Positions 10,433 through 21,384 are shown, counted from the stretch's first letter. The stretch is 64,000 nucleotides of DNA from Hippasteria phrygiana (GCA_037893225.1 JAZGUH010000274.1:124001-188000); one strand, 5' to 3'. The notes: generated by a model from the letters alone, not told the origin. Numbers and translations: made by a program.

Positions 10433-12192
10433 CCATTGCACGTGAGTCAGACACGGTAAGGTGCTCTCTCTTCTATTGGCTTCTTTTCTGAAGCTGAAAG
10501 AAGAATGACTATAGCAAACTCTTCAAAAGCCCACCAGACCAAAGATGTCGCTGACTCGCTTGTTTTCAGAAAAAACAGAGAACACAATGGACAAACGTGT
10601 TCAACTCTTTGCCGAACTAAAGAGAATGGACAGAGTACGATGTACCAGGACTCGGTATTACGCTACAGCCGATCTTCCTGCTTAACAATGCCACACAAGC
10701 TGTCACTGTGAAGGTCAGCAGGAACAAAAAATAGGGGGCACCAGACTCTGGGTCACTGATCACGCGATGCTTCAAGCGTGCAACTGGTGCGACACACGTT
10801 CCAATCTGGCACCTATGGATACGCTTTTTGCTCATGCTTCAATGTCACAAGTTTTCATACCAAATTATCTCCAGTGGCCTTGGGTGATTCCAGCATTTGT
10901 TTGGTGTCGACCACGATTCCAAGCAGGAATTGTGATTCCATTTAGAATTGTGATTTCATTCAGAATTGACCCCCATAAATGCACACAAAGAGTGTCCGCA
11001 GCACCTTGTTTTAATCCATGCGGTGTCATAATTGACTAAAGTTGTGTCCGCATTGGGCTAAAATATACGGAGACTAGTTGTCAACTTGTCCAAATTAAGT
11101 CCATTGCGGACAGCCGGTAAACTTTCCAAATTGTCAAGTGTCAATCGTCGATTATCTGTTTATCCGTACGCAGGGGCAACTTTTACAGGGCCAACCGTTT
11201 AGCCGTTTGAGTAACGTGGCAGTTTTATGTCGCTGAAAAGTCCAGTGCGGACAGCCATGTAATGTAAAACGTGTATTTTGATCACATGCTTTTGGTTCTT
11301 GACCGCTGCAAAGTTTACATGGCCAAGGACTTTCTGCGAGCTGTGTAACCCAAGTGCGGATGCACGGAAGAATAACCACAGTGGAATGTTAACAATCATG
11401 CACGGTAACTTCTGACAATAGTCGCGGCTTTACATGTATTGGATGAAACAGCTCATGTTTTCTTTTCAGGGAATGAGCAATTTTTATATCCTCTTTTTCA
11501 AAAGTCGGTAAGTTTCAGAATCATTGGGCAGTGCCTGAAATCGACTATCAAGGAAGTAAGAATTGGCTACTTCCAGGAGTTGACCCCCCTATTTAAAAAA
11601 AAGGGAATCTCGATTCTGCTTCGAATGTTGGAGTCGAGTAGATTCAACTCCAGCAGGGAATTGCCCAAGCCTACAAAAATGTACTAAAGAGTCTGTTGCT
11701 AGACTAGTCAATGTTTAGTACCAAGACTTAATGTGAAAAGAGTATGGTGCCTGCAGAGTGTTTCGATCACAAAAGTACATCCACAGGTCATATTTGATAG
11801 TACATACTACATGCTGCACTTTCAAGAGCTTTTGAGCCTTTTAAATGCCATTTTGTAGCAAATGAAGGACACAAAAATAACAAGGATTTCCATTTTCTAC
11901 CCTGAACTCACCATAAAAGATGAGCAGCCCTTGCGCTAAAAAAATATTCCTGGCTAGCCCACTGGTCTAGCTAACTGCAGATTTTACTAGCCCGTATATA
12001 TCTTCGGGTTTTATAGTTTTTTTATGTATTTTTTTCTTTCTTTTAGACTAAGTTCTATTTGGTGCACAAGTCATGAAGTTGATACATCCAAAAAATCAGA
12101 AAATAAAAGGCCAGTGCTAAATGACTATTGGCATTATGTACTTTGTAGATAAACTGCTAGATGCAGGAAAAACACAAATAAAACCACACAAT

Positions 12193-12418
12193 AGCCCTGT
12201 TTCTATTGGACTTATTTTTGTCAATCTACTGCGACTTTTCTGTAGAATGATAAAATTACAACAACAAAACGTCCAATGGGACACGCCGTAAACTACCGTC
12301 CCTGTCAACTTGCCGCGACCTTGATGAAAAACAACCAGGCCGAAAGCAGTCGCGGAAGATATCCGCGCGGCCGCGGAACGTGATCAGGGACAATAAAAAG
12401 TCAAATAGAAACAGCCCC
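12193..12418. mobile_element. MITE ending GGGCTGTTTCTATT
   Basis: The left end GCCCTGTTTCTATTGGACTT and right end AAGTCAAATAGAAACAGCCC are inverted repeats of about 28 bp. Only the left ~155 bp are present in duplication copy 2 (from about 21065). The interior is GC-rich near 12350-12378. Confidence 0.75.
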
Positions 12419-13137
12419 TCACTGTAGAACTTCAGCGACCATGGGTAAAACCATTGTGTAAACAATGCACCTTCCTGTATTATGTCAACTAAACAGCGAG
12501 TATCTCTTTATGTATAGTACACCCACCTGTAATTACATGCAGTTGCGCAAGCACTTTGCAACGGAGCGAACCGACAGACGACCCTGTACGTGCATACAAC
12601 AACTACGTTTTTCGTCTGTTCGCTGCTTTGCAACATGGCAGATTTGAGCGATTTAGCGCGCAAACAATTACGCTATGTTACCGCGTCTATCATGTGCAGG
12701 TCAAAGGTGATTGTGCACATTGCCCGCAACGTGTGACATTCTGCCAGCCTCGCAAGGCAAATAAACGTTCTGTCGCGGTTATAAAAGTCCAAATGGGAAC
12801 GCAAAATGTGTTACTGTTTTTCTTCCATTTTGGAAAATTCAGCAGAGACAGGTTCAAACAAAGAAATTCATGACAATTTGCAGACAGCGAACATTTGTAT
12901 GAAAACAGGACAAGATACATTGCCCATACCAGCCTATGGGCCAAGGACACAGTAACAAAGCATATACAGGCATTTCCTTGTTACAAGGTACCTGGTTTTA
13001 TAACACACTTGTCAAAATGGTTACAAAAAAGTGCCGAAGAGGTCACACACCACTGAGTTTCCCACCTATAGTCACCTGTCTGAGGACAAGTTATATTTTA
13101 TCAAAAATATGATAAAAAGTGTGCTTTTTTGTATGTA
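12419..13137. other. No recognised feature
   Basis: Unique-looking sequence between duplication copy 1 and the fold-back pair. No conserved protein. Confidence 0.55.
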
Positions 13138-13897
13138 AAATAGACGTACATGGACACCGTGTCCAACATTTAAATTTGTGTAGTTTTTCAACACTTTAAT
13201 AAATAAATATGGAAAATTTATTATGTACAATAATTAAAAGACACACCATGCAACAATGAAACACCATTTTAGGGCAGTCAGTGTCCAAACATAGCAGAAA
13301 TAGCAAGAATTTGAAGAATCGGTCCAGACGTAACAGGGACACCATAATAGACCATGACCATACATATATTTCTGCTGTTGTGCTGCATTTGGATATTGAA
13401 TATATAACAAATGTTTTTTGTGTTGCAGTTTGTGTTTTGTAATTAGTATACAGAGTGAGTTTGCATAATTATTTATATAAATGTTGAAAATGTTGAAAAT
13501 GTTACAAAATGGAAATGTGCATTTTCATGTCACACCATGTTAGTACTAAATGTTAAGTCCAGACTGCCTTAATTTTTCGTCATTTAATAAATAATTATGC
13601 AACTTACTAATACTATATGTACTAACTAAAAGACACTCAATGCTACCAGAAAACACTTTTTGTTATGGTTGCCAGTGTCCAAATAGCTCAGAAACAGCAA
13701 GAACAAAAAAAACATGCACGTGTACTTTGTGGACGTAACAGTAGACACAGTGTCCATGTTACGTCCACTCTCACGTCTGTTCCTGCTGTCTCTGCTATAT
13801 TTGGACACTGACTACCATAAAGAAAGTGTTCTTGTGTTGCATAGTATATCTTTTAATTAGTACACATGGTGAATTTCCCATATTTATATTTAAAGTG
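13138..13897. mobile_element. Two adjacent fold-back elements
   Basis: Each half-unit (TTTAATAAATAA..., AAAAGACACNCNATGC, AGTGTCCAAA-AGC) is followed by its inverted copy. The centres are near 13345 and 13748 (GTGGACGTAACA / TGTTACGTCCAC). The two fold-backs are related to each other. GTAACAGGGACACC also occurs at 20469 and 27755. Confidence 0.7.
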
Positions 13898-13903
13898 TTA
13901 AAC

Positions 13904-14014
13904 TATAATTTACATGATTTAAAACTTTCTAAAATATTTCCCACCCAAAGACTGATGTTACATGAAATAACTGAATCAAATGTAATAGTACTTTTAAAGA
14001 TATGGATAAATGTC
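13904..14014 (+). repeat. Left copy of ~110-bp direct repeat flanking the Penelope insert
   Basis: Near-identical to 16154-16264: both begin TATAATTTACATGATT and end TATGGATAAATGTC, with about three differences and one indel. Only the left copy is followed by a SINE/duplication fragment (14015-14114). The repeat is far longer than an ordinary target-site duplication. Confidence 0.85.
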
Positions 14015-14114
14015 TGCTGTAAAAAAAAACCCAATTATACCGCCATTATCCAATCGAACAAAGATACTCACAATTTGGGAGACCGCCAACATAGGGCAAG
14101 ATAGCTCAGTTGGC
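14015..14114 (+). repeat. Fragment of the duplicated segment and SINE head cut by the Penelope element
   Basis: Matches 9281-9379 and 16684-16782, including the non-SINE leader TGCTGTAAAAAAA and the SINE head up to AGCTCAGTTGG. The rest of the SINE (the B-box half) is absent and Penelope sequence follows. It is a third, partial copy of the duplicated block. Confidence 0.75.
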
Positions 14115-14137
14115 AAAATATGGACGTGTCAAACTGA

Positions 14138-15757
14138 CATTTCTTTGACTGTAGGACTGCCAGATTTTATCTCCTTCCAAAGATTCACAAGGCTGGCAAC
14201 CCCGGTAGGCCCATTGTCTCTGGTAATGGTTCACCTACGGAACGTATCTCCCTGTTTATTGACAGTTTTCTCAAACCCCTCGTTCCACAGATGCCATCAT
14301 ACATCCATGACACCCCAGACTTTCTGCGCAAGCTGGATGGAATCAAGAACAAGATTCCCAGCACAGCCATCATTGGGACTTTTGACGTTTCATCCCTGTA
14401 CACCAACATCCCCCACGAGGAGGGTATTCGTGCTTGTTCCTCGGCCCTGGCCAAGGCAGGACACACAACCCCACCCATCAGTGATATTGGCACCCTCATG
14501 AGACTTGTACTAACCAAGAACAATTTTTCCTTCCTAGGCAAACACTATCTACAGGTACACGGTACAGCCATGGGCACTCGCATGGCCCCCTCCTTTGCAT
14601 GCCTCTTCATGGGCGACCTCGAAGAGCGCATGCTTGCCTCAGCACCATGTCGCCCCTGGGTATGGTGGAGATATATTGACGATGTATTTTTCATCTGGAC
14701 CAGTGATCAGGACAGTCTGGAGACTTTCATTAATCACATTAATTCCTTCCACAGGACCATCAAGTTTACATCAGAGTATTCAGTGCATCAGACCAACTTC
14801 CTGGATGTCACCATCCGCAAGGAAGACAACTCGGTAACCACTGATCTGTATTCTAAACCCACAGACACCCACCAGTACCTCCACTCCTCCAGCTGTCACC
14901 CCAGGCATTGCAAGACAGGCATAGCATTCAGCCAGGCACTTAGACTCAGAAGGATTTGTTCTAATAATTCTGACTTTTCCCATCATGTACAGGTACTGAA
15001 GAATAACTTGGTTGCCAGGGGCCACAGCTCCCGCCAAGTTCAACGTGCTATCGCCAGAGCCAAATCTATCACCAGAGATTTTGCGCTCAAGAAAAAGACA
15101 CCTAGCACTAATGCCGACCCCAAGATTCCCTTGGTCACCACCTTTCATCCTAGTCTCCCTCCCCTTCGTAAAATAACTAATGACAACCATCATATCCTTC
15201 ATACTTCAGATCGCCTTGCCCGTGCCGCCCCTGACAACCCAATATTGGCTTATAGGCGCCCCCGCAATCTACGAGACCTGATTGTTCGAGCCGAGGTCCC
15301 CACCTTGGCTGCATCCCCTCCCATACAGCATGGTACTTTTAAGTGCGATTCCAGGTGTGTTGTTTGCCAGACTCACATGCAGGAGTCTGACTCCTTTTCT
15401 GGCCATTCATCTGGAACTACTCACAGAACCAATGGCAACATTACTTGCAACACCTCTAATGTCATATATCTCATTTCTTGCAGGGTTTGTGGTATCCAGT
15501 ATGTCGGGGAGACCAAGAACACGCTCAAGAAGCGTTTCTATGGCCATCGATCGACTGTAAACACCAAGAAAATTGACACCCCTGTTGGTCATCACTTCAA
15601 CTTGCCTAACCATTCCATTTCTGATATGATTCTACAGGGCATAGAATCACTTTTCCATCGCAAGGACTCAGTTCGCCTCAGCCGAGAGAAAGTTTGGATG
15701 AAACGTCTTCGGACTATTCAACCACATGGTCTAAACATCCAGGAAGGGAATGATTAA
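14138..15757 (+). CDS. Penelope-type reverse transcriptase with GIY-YIG endonuclease (N-terminally truncated)
   Basis: Open for 539 codons after an upstream TGA at 14135-14137. The first internal ATG is at 14291, but homology starts upstream (FYLLPKIHK from 14165, then GNPGRPIVS), so the ATG is not a natural start. RT motifs: FDVSSLYTN (Asp near residue 83 of this frame), HGTAMGTRMAPSFA, the YIDD catalytic box at 14672-14683, and NFLDVTI. C-terminal: KCDSRCVVC, then the GIY-YIG nuclease core VIYLISC-x-x-CGIQYVGET from 15461, with Arg and His in KKRFYGHR. In Penelope elements the RT copies the RNA at a nick made by the GIY-YIG nuclease. The stop is at 15755-15757. No frameshift was seen within the retained part, suggesting a recent insertion. 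Confidence 0.93.
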   Translation, partial: HFFDCRTARFYLLPKIHKAGNPGRPIVSGNGSPTERISLFIDSFLKPLVPQMPSYIHDTPDFLRKLDGIKNKIPSTAIIGTFDVSSLYTNIPHEEGIRACSSALAKAGHTTPPISDIGTLMRLVLTKNNFSFLGKHYLQVHGTAMGTRMAPSFACLFMGDLEERMLASAPCRPWVWWRYIDDVFFIWTSDQDSLETFINHINSFHRTIKFTSEYSVHQTNFLDVTIRKEDNSVTTDLYSKPTDTHQYLHSSSCHPRHCKTGIAFSQALRLRRICSNNSDFSHHVQVLKNNLVARGHSSRQVQRAIARAKSITRDFALKKKTPSTNADPKIPLVTTFHPSLPPLRKITNDNHHILHTSDRLARAAPDNPILAYRRPRNLRDLIVRAEVPTLAASPPIQHGTFKCDSRCVVCQTHMQESDSFSGHSSGTTHRTNGNITCNTSNVIYLISCRVCGIQYVGETKNTLKKRFYGHRSTVNTKKIDTPVGHHFNLPNHSISDMILQGIESLFHRKDSVRLSREKVWMKRLRTIQPHGLNIQEGND

Positions 15758-16067
15758 CTTTAAATTTTTTCCCCCATTGTCATTTGTTTACAGATTATCC
15801 TCCTGGCAAACCCTCTTGGGGTCTCTTGGCCAAATGGGGTTGTCTTACCATTTCCTGTTTATCTTTGCCACTAACCACATTCCTTTATCCAATTCCCCAG
15901 CTTCAACCTTCATCCTAATCCCTCCCCACATTCATCCTTACCCAAACCTCTCTCTTTGATGTTTACCCACTGCCATGCTCCCTTGCATCCCTCTTTTGTG
16001 TTTCTCCACCCACCCCCTCATGCATGTGTGTTCCCTACATGTTTGTTTCTTGTACTCTGTCATTTGC

Positions 16068-16104
16068 CTTTGAGAAAGAACTTGCTTAAGTTCGAAACGT
16101 CAGG
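16068..16104 (+). ncRNA. Hammerhead-ribozyme-like remnant of the Penelope element
   Basis: A stem GAACTT (16078-16083), loop GCTT and AAGTTC (16088-16093) is followed directly by GAAACGTC. This matches stem II plus the GAAA strand and cleavage-side GTC of the hammerhead motifs known in Penelope-like elements. The other core strand reads TTTGAGAAAG where CTGATGA is expected, so the catalytic core looks mutated. Inactivity is inferred. Confidence 0.6.
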
Positions 16105-16153
16105 CCAGCTAATTTTTTGATTTGTACATTTCTTTAATCATATTTTTGGTAAA

Positions 16154-16264
16154 ATATAATTTACATGATTTTAAACTTTCTAAAATATTGCTCACCCAAA
16201 GACTGATGTTACATGAAATAACTGAATCAATGTAATAGTACTTTTAAAGATATGGATAAATGTC
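16154..16264 (+). repeat. Right copy of ~110-bp direct repeat flanking the Penelope insert
   Basis: Partner of 13904-14014; see that entry. It is followed by ~65 bp of unmatched sequence, then a small MITE at 16330-16464. Confidence 0.85.
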
Positions 16265-16329
16265 ACACACTGTGTCCCAACCTGGTGGAATGACCATCTA
16301 CATAAATTAACACCTCAAGCGTTGATAAT

Positions 16330-16464
16330 CATAAAAACCAACGCCTATTTAAACGTGTTTTAGTGTTAATCGCTTGCAACGCCTCCTGTACCTTTACGTG
16401 TAAAATATTAATATGAACGCGTTGAAGTGTTAAAAAAGTGTTAGCCGTTGGTTTTTACAGTGTA
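16330..16464. mobile_element. Small MITE abutting duplication copy 2
   Basis: Inverted ends AAAAACCAACGCC and GCCGTTGGTTTTTACAGTG, about 135 bp, directly left of the duplication breakpoint at 16466. The interior has repeated GTGTTA and AACGC words. Confidence 0.6.
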
Positions 16465-16725
16465 ATTTTTATTACTACAGCAGGCAAACCAAAACTCATT
16501 CCACGGACCGGTGAATTCTCGACACGCGAATTATCATCTTTATACCAGTGAGCGAGCAAACTCATTCACCAGGCGCTCACTCAACTGGAGAATGTCACAA
16601 TTTAGCTGTCACACGCAAACGTCCGGCAACGCGAGGAAAGTGCATCAATACTCCTTTTCAATTCAGACAAAAAGCTGTAAAATTCTGCTGTTAAAAAAAC
16701 CCCAATTATACTGCCATTATCCAAT

Positions 16726-16858
16726 CGAACAAGGATACTGACAATTTGGGAGACCGCCAACACAGGGCAAGATAGCTCAGTTGGTAGAGCGCCGGTATGG
16801 TGTTCCGGAGGTCGCAGGTTCGAGTCCCGCTCCTGCCAGTTTCTTTGTTCACTTTGAA
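16726..16858 (+). mobile_element. tRNA-derived SINE (family A), duplicate of 9323-9453
   Basis: The same SINE at the same place in duplication copy 2, so it inserted before the duplication. It has a few substitutions, such as GGTATGGTG for GGTACGGTG. Confidence 0.85.
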
Positions 16859-17085
16859 AATTATCCAATCTTGTTTGTTTTTCTTCTTGCTTCTGTGCTG
16901 GATGACAATGAAGACTTACTTGGTTAATCATGCAAGACATTGACAACAACAGAAAACAAACAGGTCTTTAAATTCCCATTATGGAAAAACACACACTACC
17001 ACTGGCAGTATTGATCAACAAATTGATATTTGCTGGGATCTCATCTCTCAAATCTGGTTTTGCCAAACCAGCTAGCAGGCACCTT

Positions 17086-17299
17086 TTAATGAATAATAAT
17101 AATATTCGTGTTTATATAGTGCTTTACACAATTATTACCCCTGGCCATCAGGCCATGAGATCAATTCTATGCAGCAGATCGAGATCTGCGCTCTACCCTC
17201 ACAGGTACCCATTTATATTCCTGGAGAGAGGCAATTGTAGTAAAGTGTCTTGCCCAAGCACACAAGCACCGTAATCCCCCGGCGGGGTTCGAAACCCAC
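17086..17299 (+). mobile_element. SINE-like repeat, duplicate of 9689-9898
   Basis: Shared with duplication copy 1; it retains GGGGTTCGAAACCCACA at its end. Confidence 0.7.
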
Positions 17300-18261
17300 A
17301 TACCATTGCACGTGAGTCAGACACGGTAAGGTGCTCTCTCTTCTATTGGCTTCTTTTCTGAAGCTGAAAGAAGAATGACTATGGCAAACTCTTCAGAAGC
17401 CCACCAGACCAAAGATGTCGCTGACTCGCTTGTTTTCAGAAAAACAGAGAACACAATGGACAAACGTGTTCAACTCTTTGCCGAACCAAAGAGAATGGAC
17501 AGAGTACGATGTACCAGGACTCGGTATTACGCTACAGCCGATCTTCCTGCTTAACAATGCCACACAAGCTGTCACTGTGAAGGTCAGCAGGAACAAAAAA
17601 TAGGGGGCACCAGACTCTGGGTCACTGATCACGCGATGCTTCAAGCGTGCAACTGGTGCGACACACGTTCCAATCTGGCACCTATGGATACGCTTTTTGC
17701 TCATGCTTCAATGTCACAAGTTTTCATACCAAATTATCTCCAGTGGCCTTGGGTGATTCCAGCATTTGTTTGGTGTCGACCACGATTCCATGCAGGAATT
17801 GTGATTCCATTTAGAATTGTGATTTCATTCAGAATCGACCCCCATAAATGCACACAAAGAGTGTCCGCAGCACCTTGTTTTAATCCATGCGGTGTCATGA
17901 TTGACTAAAGTTGTGTCCGCATTGGGCTAAAATATACGGAGACTAGTTGTCAACTTGTCCAAATTAAGTCCATTGCGGACAGCCGGTAAACTTTCCAAAT
18001 TGTCAAGTGTCGATCGTCGATTATCTGTTTATCCGTACGCAGGGGCAACTTTTACAGGGCCAACCGTTTAGCGGAAGAGTAACGTGGCAGTTTTACGTCG
18101 CTGAAAAGTCCAGTGCGGATGGCCAAAGTAATGTAAAACGTGTATTTTGATCACATGCTTTCGGTTTTTGACCGCTGCAAAGTTTACATGGCCAAGGACT
18201 TTCTGCGAACTGTGTAACCCAAGTGCGGATGCACGGAAGAATAACCACAGTGGAATGTGAA

Positions 18262-18864
18262 AGGGACACATTGCTTTGGATTTTGCGATTTGAGCTATAA
18301 AACTGAAATAGATATGGTTGGGAAGCTTTTTAAAAAGTAGAATATAAAGATTCACATAACTATCCCTTTAAATTGCGTGGTTTTTGTTTGATTTCGTGAC
18401 AAATAACGGTCTGCCATTTTGTAGAACCAAATTTTTGACTCCACAAAATGGCGGACCATGTTCACCAGTCGTATTTCCAGTCGCAGCTGGTTGAAGTACA
18501 TTCTGTTGATCCATTTTTATGTACTGTGGCACGGCGCGCAGCTAGCTGGCGATATGTGTCGCGAGGTAGATAATGGTACCTGGCGATCATCTGATAGGTT
18601 TACAAGGCCACTGGCTGCGGCGCCGACCTAAAGACTCTTACAGCGTATTTTGCGCATTATTTAGACGGTGGTATTTACTACTGAAAATAAGTCTATGTTT
18701 CGCGGGTCAGATGTCAGGAGTCAGAGGCAAATTTTTTGTTTTATAATCACTACTCACTAATTACAACACATTATAAGTGTTTTTTTGCATGAACAACTCT
18801 TATAAAAGATAAGGAACATTTCCAAACAGCAAAATTTCATGACATTTGAAGGCAATGTGTCCCT
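18262..18864. mobile_element. TTAA-flanked MITE in duplication copy 2
   Basis: Terminal inverted repeats AGGGACACATTGC / GCAATGTGTCCCT. The flanks are TGAA (left, one change) and TTAA (right), where the empty copy 1 reads GTTAAC. A 4-bp TTAA duplication points to the piggyBac or Kolobok type. No transposase frame was seen; 603 bp. Confidence 0.85.
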
Positions 18865-19320
18865 TTAACAATCATGCACAGTAACTTCTGACAATAGTTA
18901 GTCCAATGCAAACATGGCTTAACATGTATTGGATGAAACAACTCATGTTTTCTTTTCAGGGAATGAGCAATTTTTATATCCTTTTTTTTTCAAAAGTCGG
19001 TGAGTTTCAGAATCATTGGGCAGTGCCTGAAATCGACTATCAAGGAAGTAAGAATTGGCTACTTCCAGGAGTTGACCCCCTATTAAAAAATCTTGATTCT
19101 GCTTCGAATGTTGGAGTCGAGTAGAGTATTAACTCCAGCAGGGAAGCGCCCAAGCCTACTAAAGAGTCTGTTGATGTTTAGTACCAAGACTTATAATGTG
19201 AAAAGAGTATGGTGCCTGCAGAGTGTTTCGATCACAAAAGTACATCCACAGGTCATATTTGATAGTCAGATAAAAATGGTCTGTGATGCTATAAAGCAGG
19301 ATGGTATCGTAAAAGGCACC

Positions 19321-19612
19321 TGGGGGCGGATCCCGGATTGTTTGCAGGGGGAGGGGGGGTTTCTGAAATATTTTTTCATACATTTGCCCAAAAATGACTC
19401 CCAAAATGTTTTACCTGCGAAAAAAAATTACAAAAGGGGGGCGGACGACACTTTCTCAACGTTGGTGGCACCATTTAACCTCTTTGTTTTGTTCTTACCG
19501 TACTCATACACACATAATAAGACCTTTATACAGGGTTTTTCTTTTCTGGTTTGTAACTTTAGGAGTAGGCCCTTACCACCCCCACCCCCTCCCCCCTCGA
19601 TCCGCCCCTGAG
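19321..19612. mobile_element. GGGGCGGATCC-ended element
   Basis: Inverted ends GGGGGCGGATCC and GATCCGCCCCTGAGG. The interior includes AACGTTGGTGGCACCATTTA and CTTTTCTGGTTTG, the reverse complement of 3840-3955. It lies within the copy-2-only block. Confidence 0.7.
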
Positions 19613-19708
19613 GCAGTACAAAGCACAGTCCAAGCATCGTGAAGATCATTTCTACTGGACCACGGGGACTTGCACAGTAATTTCTCTATATAACTAGGGA
19701 GGGGGAGG

Positions 19709-19827
19709 GGGACAGGAAGTTACCCTGCCTGTGTCTATAGGTCTGAAAATTGGGATAATTTCTTTGGAATCCATTGAAGATTGATCCTTTATTTAGATCC
19801 AGACCAGGAAAACCGTAAGGGTGCAGT
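19709..19827. repeat. Dispersed repeat, partner at 61299-61408
   Basis: Shares GTCTATAGGTCTGAAAATTG, a following GGATAATTTCTTTGG and CAGGAAAACCGTAAGGGTG with 61299-61408 in the same orientation. No ends or inverted repeats were seen, so the class is unknown. Confidence 0.75.
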
Positions 19828-20257
19828 AGCCCTGAGAGAGCAGCTCGACCTCCAAGCACAAGCTTGACTTTACCCGGCAAAGACAGGCCTGAATGCGAAA
19901 CCATTTGAAATAAGGCTTTCTAAAATCTGTTTCTGTCGCAGGCAGACACTGGCTTGAACCAACTCATACAATAAATCCATTTAAAAAAAACATGCACTTT
20001 TAAATAGCTTTAACAAGGTGTGGCACACAACAGACCCAAAGCCACAGTTTGAAAAGTTCAAAGAAACTACGATTGCGGATTTTCGGACAAGCTTCATCGG
20101 ATTTGCTTTGACGTACTCTCGATCAATCAATCCATTGTAGCCAGCGACGGACCTCTGATCATCTCATTGTGCGGAAATTAGCTTTGGCGGCGTGCATGCA
20201 TCACTGGCAGACTACGAAAAAATGGCAAAATAGAAACCCTCGACAGTGTCCACATCA

Positions 20258-20534
20258 TGGGTCATTCCATAATTTTGGGGTCCAAAAGTGTGACATTTTT
20301 GTGTCCCTGTTTACATAGTGACATGTATAAGATTTTGCAATACCAGGCACATTCTTTAATGCCTTCTATCTCCAAGAGTGACTGTGTAAAGCAAAGTACC
20401 TGCCAAACAAGTAAAAAATAGTGTGAACTTGAAGTCAAATTTAATGATACTTGATGTAAATTACACAGGTCAGGTGTAACAGGGACACCAATTCTTTTTT
20501 ACAGTTTTGGACCCCAAATTTATGGAATGACCCA
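20258..20534. mobile_element. MITE with 30-bp terminal inverted repeats
   Basis: The ends read TGGGTCATTCCATAA...GGGGTCC and the reverse complement ...GGACCCC...TTATGGAATGACCCA, with one mismatch over about 30 bp. 277 bp. Its right half recurs as a fragment at 27712-27805. Confidence 0.85.
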
Positions 20535-21384
20535 CATTTCTAAAGGACAAGCCCCATCAGTATATGAAGACCACTTTTATGACTGATCTTGACTTGTAAA
20601 AACAAATGACAAGCTCAAAGATGCCAAGATGGATAGAGGATGGCAGTTTGCTCGAAGGAGTTCCTGAAGATGGAGTACATACTACATGCTGCACTTTCAA
20701 GAGCTTTTGAGCCTTTTAAATGCCATTTTGTAGCAAATGAAGGACACAAAAATAACAAGGATTTCCATTTTCTACCCTGAACTCACCATAAAAGATGAGC
20801 AGCCCTTGCGCTAAAAAAATATTCCTGGCTAGCCCACTGGTCTAGCTAACTGCAGATTTTACTAGCCCGTATATATCTTAGGGTTTTATTAATTTTTTAT
20901 GTATTTTTTTTCTTTTAGACAAAGTTCTATTTGGTGCACAAGTCATAAAGTTGATACATCAGAAAAATCTGGAAATAAGAGGCCAGTGCTAAATGACTAT
21001 TGGCATTATGTACTTTGTAGATAAACTGCTAGATGCAGGGAAAACACAAATAAAACCACACAATAGCCCTGTTTCTATTGGACTTATTTTTGTCAATCTA
21101 CTGCGACTTTTCTGTAGAATGATAAAATTACAACAACAAAACGTCCAATGGGACACGCCGTAAACTACCGTCCCTGTCAACTTGCCGCGACCTTGATGAA
21201 AAACAACCAGGCCGAAAGCTAACAAATTAGTTTTGTTGGATTCAGCAGTGTATACCGCCTACACACCAGACTTGGCATTTTGCAGCTACCCTGCTGAATC
21301 CAACAAAATACAGCAGGTATTTGTTTGTATTAAAGCCCTGCCAAATCCAACAAAATCCAACTAATATTTCCCCAAATCCAACAG

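Larger units (their letters stand above)
9059..12347 (+). repeat. Segmental duplication, copy 1
   Basis: Collinear with 16466-21219 over a shared core of about 2.75 kb, including shared SINEs at the same places. The copies start at TTTTTATTACTACAGCAGG and end at CAGGCCGAAAGC. Copy 1 uniquely has an insertion at 9904-10432, and lacks the 603-bp MITE and the 1.41-kb block of copy 2. Sequence identity is high, with scattered substitutions and short indels. No conserved protein was recognised inside. Confidence 0.92.
14117..16153 (+). mobile_element. Penelope-like retroelement, 5'-truncated
   Basis: A Penelope-like element begins abruptly inside a SINE fragment (the SINE word AGCTCAGTTGG is cut at about 14114) and runs to about 16150. 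It carries one long open frame followed by ~390 bp of pyrimidine-rich 3' sequence and a hammerhead-like motif near 16070-16104. A ~110-bp direct repeat flanks the insert (13904-14014 and 16154-16264). The 5' part, including the N-terminal region and any upstream pseudo-LTR, is missing, so this is a dead-on-arrival copy with a nearly undamaged reading frame. Confidence 0.88.
19267..20676. other. Block present only in duplication copy 2
   Basis: Copy 1 goes straight from GATAGT to ACATACTAC; copy 2 has 1.41 kb between two AGT triplets. The block holds a GGCGGATCC-ended element (19321-19612), a dispersed repeat (19709-19827) and a MITE (20258-20534). A deletion in copy 1 through AGT microhomology is simpler than one composite insertion. 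Confidence 0.75.
16466..21219 (+). repeat. Segmental duplication, copy 2
   Basis: Direct-orientation partner of 9059-12347. It carries a MITE at 18262-18864 and a block at 19267-20676 that are absent from copy 1. Removing them (and the copy-1 insert) leaves cores of 2737 and 2755 bp. The right end falls inside a MITE that is complete in copy 1 (12193-12418), so the breakpoint cuts a transposon. Confidence 0.92.

Noticed and set aside
14780..15202. Minus-strand frames inside the Penelope RT (also 14185-14541)
   Set aside because: Shadows of the plus-strand RT frame, which carries all the conserved motifs.
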